From Epiperipatus broadwayi (taxonomy: Eukaryota; Onychophora; Udeonychophora; Euonychophora; Peripatidae), in assembly GCA_028023455.1 (NCBI GenBank), contig JAQFVV010001084.1, positions 51,296-115,295 on the forward strand: a stretch of 64,000 nt of DNA, in the 5' to 3' direction. The notes under the pieces are model-generated. The model searched no databases and was not told the DNA's origin. It was given only the letters and a program-made list of their open reading frames with translations. A program made the translations under genes and the position numbers. This document shows positions 61,626 to 64,000 of the stretch, piece by piece. How positions within the stretch are numbered: the stretch's first letter is position 1; each line of letters starts with the position of its first letter.

Positions 61626-64000
61626 CAGATATGGCATGAAGCTAAGCTAATTTATTAAAAGAATTTATGGATGGAAAAATACCTGGTGTCCCATTGACTA
61701 TATATTCAGCAAATGATACAACCTGCTTATAAAATGATATTCAAATTATCATTTATTACTTTTTAACTTATTTTAAAGAATAAGATAATGAAACTTATTT
61801 AAGCTGACTAGCACTTAAATTACAACTAACAGTATATTTATAACCTTAGGATATGCACCAAGTTTAAATTTAGAATTAACATTATAAAAGTAGTGCATTA
61901 TACCAACCATTTCTTTCATCAGAATATGATAAGGGCAATTATCATATTCTGTGTAATTAATAGCTCATTCAAATTTGAAAAGAATAGGTTTGGTGCATTA
62001 AAGTAAGAATAAACATCAAAAGTCAAATACACATAGATCTCACTACACCATTACCTATATCCACACTTAATTATCGAATACCCACTTGATCTTCCCAATC
62101 TATTGCCAATTCATTATTTGATGAAGATGAATCCATGCTGTCAATGTGCATCTCTTGCTTTACATCTAAAAATTCTACAATTACAAATAGATCTTGGTTT
62201 GGTCTGTCTGTACTGATGATGATCCTCCAACATCATAAACACTATTTCAATTAGGAAAACACTATAGCTAGATCAGTGGTCCTAAATTTAATCTAATTTT
62301 ATACTTGCTATATGATTTTGACCTATTATACTTCACCATACATGGTGGAAAAACTAACTCTGGATTATCATGAGGAATTTAACACTAAAGAGGGAGGCTT
62401 TATAAAAACAACATGACAGTTGTGTAATAATCTGGTTGATTCTACTACCTCTTAATGGGTATATGCATGTGTGTAAGCCTTGCCTTATCATGAAAAGAAT
62501 AGAATGCAAAACATGGATATCCTTTCTTTTTAGGAATATTTATGCTTATAAGCATTAATTAATACTTTGCCTCTACCAATCTTTTCTTTCATGAAATCAG
62601 CAATAGGTGACACTCTATCAGCCTATGCTCCCTATTAATATTAATATATGGGATGCCATTTTATTGGAACATCCTATCAGCTAAAAACTGTCACTAATCA
62701 TTCTCAAATTATAACAAGATAAAACAATACCAACAATAACAGTGGAGACATACATACTCCATTTTACACTGCAGGACCCTTAAGGTATCAACAGACCCAC
62801 TGAAATATACATGTCAAATGATCATTAATCATTTAAAATGACAACTATTCTTTTATTAGAGAGAGCACAATGTATTTAAGCAATAAAGTTCAAACCTGTA
62901 TTTGTATTCAAAGTGGACAAGTTCATTCCCATATAAAATTAAGAAATGAAAAAGGTTTATATCAAATTTTCTTTTATATAAGAAAATAATCTGTCATTCT
63001 AGTATACAGTATATATTTGATAAAATGTCTGCATATTCACCTCTTTAATAATATATATTAAAATTAGTTTTAAAATATGAAAGAAGTAAATATTTTTATC
63101 ACTTTCTCTAGATTAACAATATATATAATTTCCGGTTTTCCCTTAACTAAAAATAAATAAAATACATATAATAGAAGTATATATTTTACACATCTTTTTT
63201 TTTCTTTAACCCAATATATATATTTTTTATGCCACAATAAAGCATATATGTTTTAAAAACAAAATTTCCAAACAACACCTTATGTAAGTAATATACATAA
63301 CATAGCAATAATAAAGAAAAATAACAGTACACTTTTATCCGTTAAATTTTATATGATTCATCCAAGTTATTCCATTGTTGTAAGTTAAAATAAGAATTAA
63401 GATTGTGATGAGCAAACATTCCAGATAACACACACATATATATATATTTGATTATCCTGTTGGATGTATAATAAGCAATATTCAATACTTATTCAAAAGC
63501 AAAAATTATTTGATGATTTATGTACTGATAATTAACAAAGTGATGAAAAATCATACTTCCCATTGTAGCAGACTTAAAAGATAAGTTTATCTACTTTTCT
63601 CTAGATAAATTTTCCTGAATAATTCTTTAGATTATTGGAATCTTCAAAACAAACTTTTTAAAATCTTTATTGATTTATTCTGTAAGCGTTTCAAATGAAG
63701 TATAACAAGACTTGTTTATTTACATTTAAAATCCAGATAATTTTTCCTTAAAAAAACCAGTCAAATTTTATTACACTTAGCATATTTATTTATTTATTTT
63801 CCTTTTTAAAACTCTTTGTTAATTTTGTTTTTCCCTGTGTGGTAATATATATATGTAGCAATGTTTAAACAGGTGGGATATTTTTAATATTGTAAATATT
63901 ATTACAATGATGTATTTTTCTCAATAAAACATTAAAAGTAAATATTTATTTCATTCCATTCTTATTGGCAAAATATGATGTGATTTTCAATATTCATTTC
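61626..64000. other. AT-rich stretch with one possible coding relic
   Basis: No intact gene. At 62071-62166 the minus strand reads DVKQEMHIDSMDSSSSNNEL followed by AIDWEDQVGIR and a stop, an unusually protein-like, acidic C-terminal-type segment. It could be the end of a decayed retrotransposon polyprotein, since it lies just upstream (in minus direction) of the LTR-like repeat 59983-61625. Low confidence. A (CA)n(TA)n run lies near 63428. Confidence 0.3.

Overview
This window looks like AT-rich, gene-poor eukaryotic (metazoan) DNA built almost entirely from transposable elements and their remains. By eye about three quarters of the bases are A or T. There are many (TA)n and compound (CA)n(TA)n microsatellites, an RTE-type LINE, LTR retrotransposons, tRNA-like SINE traces and several MITE-like palindromes. 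This mix fits a mollusc, possibly a cephalopod, but nothing in the window proves the taxon. I see no rRNA, complete tRNA, CRISPR array, bacterial operon or ordinary multi-exon host gene. The best-supported intact reading frame is a 528-codon coiled-coil protein inside an LTR element.

Layout. 1-21.2 kb: noncoding AT-rich DNA holding a forward/inverted local repeat array (1361-3026), a twin TA-loop hairpin (7541-7615), one copy of a diverged repeat family (about 12.85-14.5 kb) and a MITE (18169-18313). 21.2-36.8 kb: a decayed minus-strand Ty3/gypsy-like retrotransposon ('element A'). It runs, in its own direction, from LTR-like repeat copy 2 (33581-36755) through a coiled-coil gag remnant (about 33.1 kb), a gag/protease block present three times in tandem (about 32.3 to 26.65 kb), a retropepsin DMG motif (27.2 kb), a reverse transcriptase YVDD box (26.3 kb) and an integrase (25.2-24.3 kb) to LTR-like repeat copy 1 (21243-23315). 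Both LTR-like copies carry later insertions.

36.8-43.7 kb: noncoding DNA with a SINE-like insertion flanked by an 18-bp duplication, a near-perfect 180-bp palindrome, a three-unit 104-bp tandem repeat and an 0.8-kb terminal-inverted-repeat element that encloses a second twin hairpin. 43.7-53.75 kb: a young LTR element ('element B') with shared long terminal repeats of about 2.25 kb, a TATA-box promoter in each, a duplicated GC-rich primer-binding-site-like motif, one intact 528-aa coiled-coil gag-like ORF, a decayed second gag segment, a polypurine tract, and no recognisable protease, reverse transcriptase or integrase. 53.9-54.1 kb is a MITE. 56.0-59.3 kb is a degenerate RTE-like LINE on the plus strand, with endonuclease and reverse transcriptase recognisable but broken by stops and frameshifts. 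59.98-61.6 kb is the second copy of the diverged repeat family.

The most notable finding is element B: a recently inserted, apparently non-autonomous LTR element that keeps only a large coiled-coil gag-like gene and probably depends on pol proteins from another element. Elements A and B share two odd features: duplication of the LTR-end/primer-binding region and tandem duplication of gag sequence.
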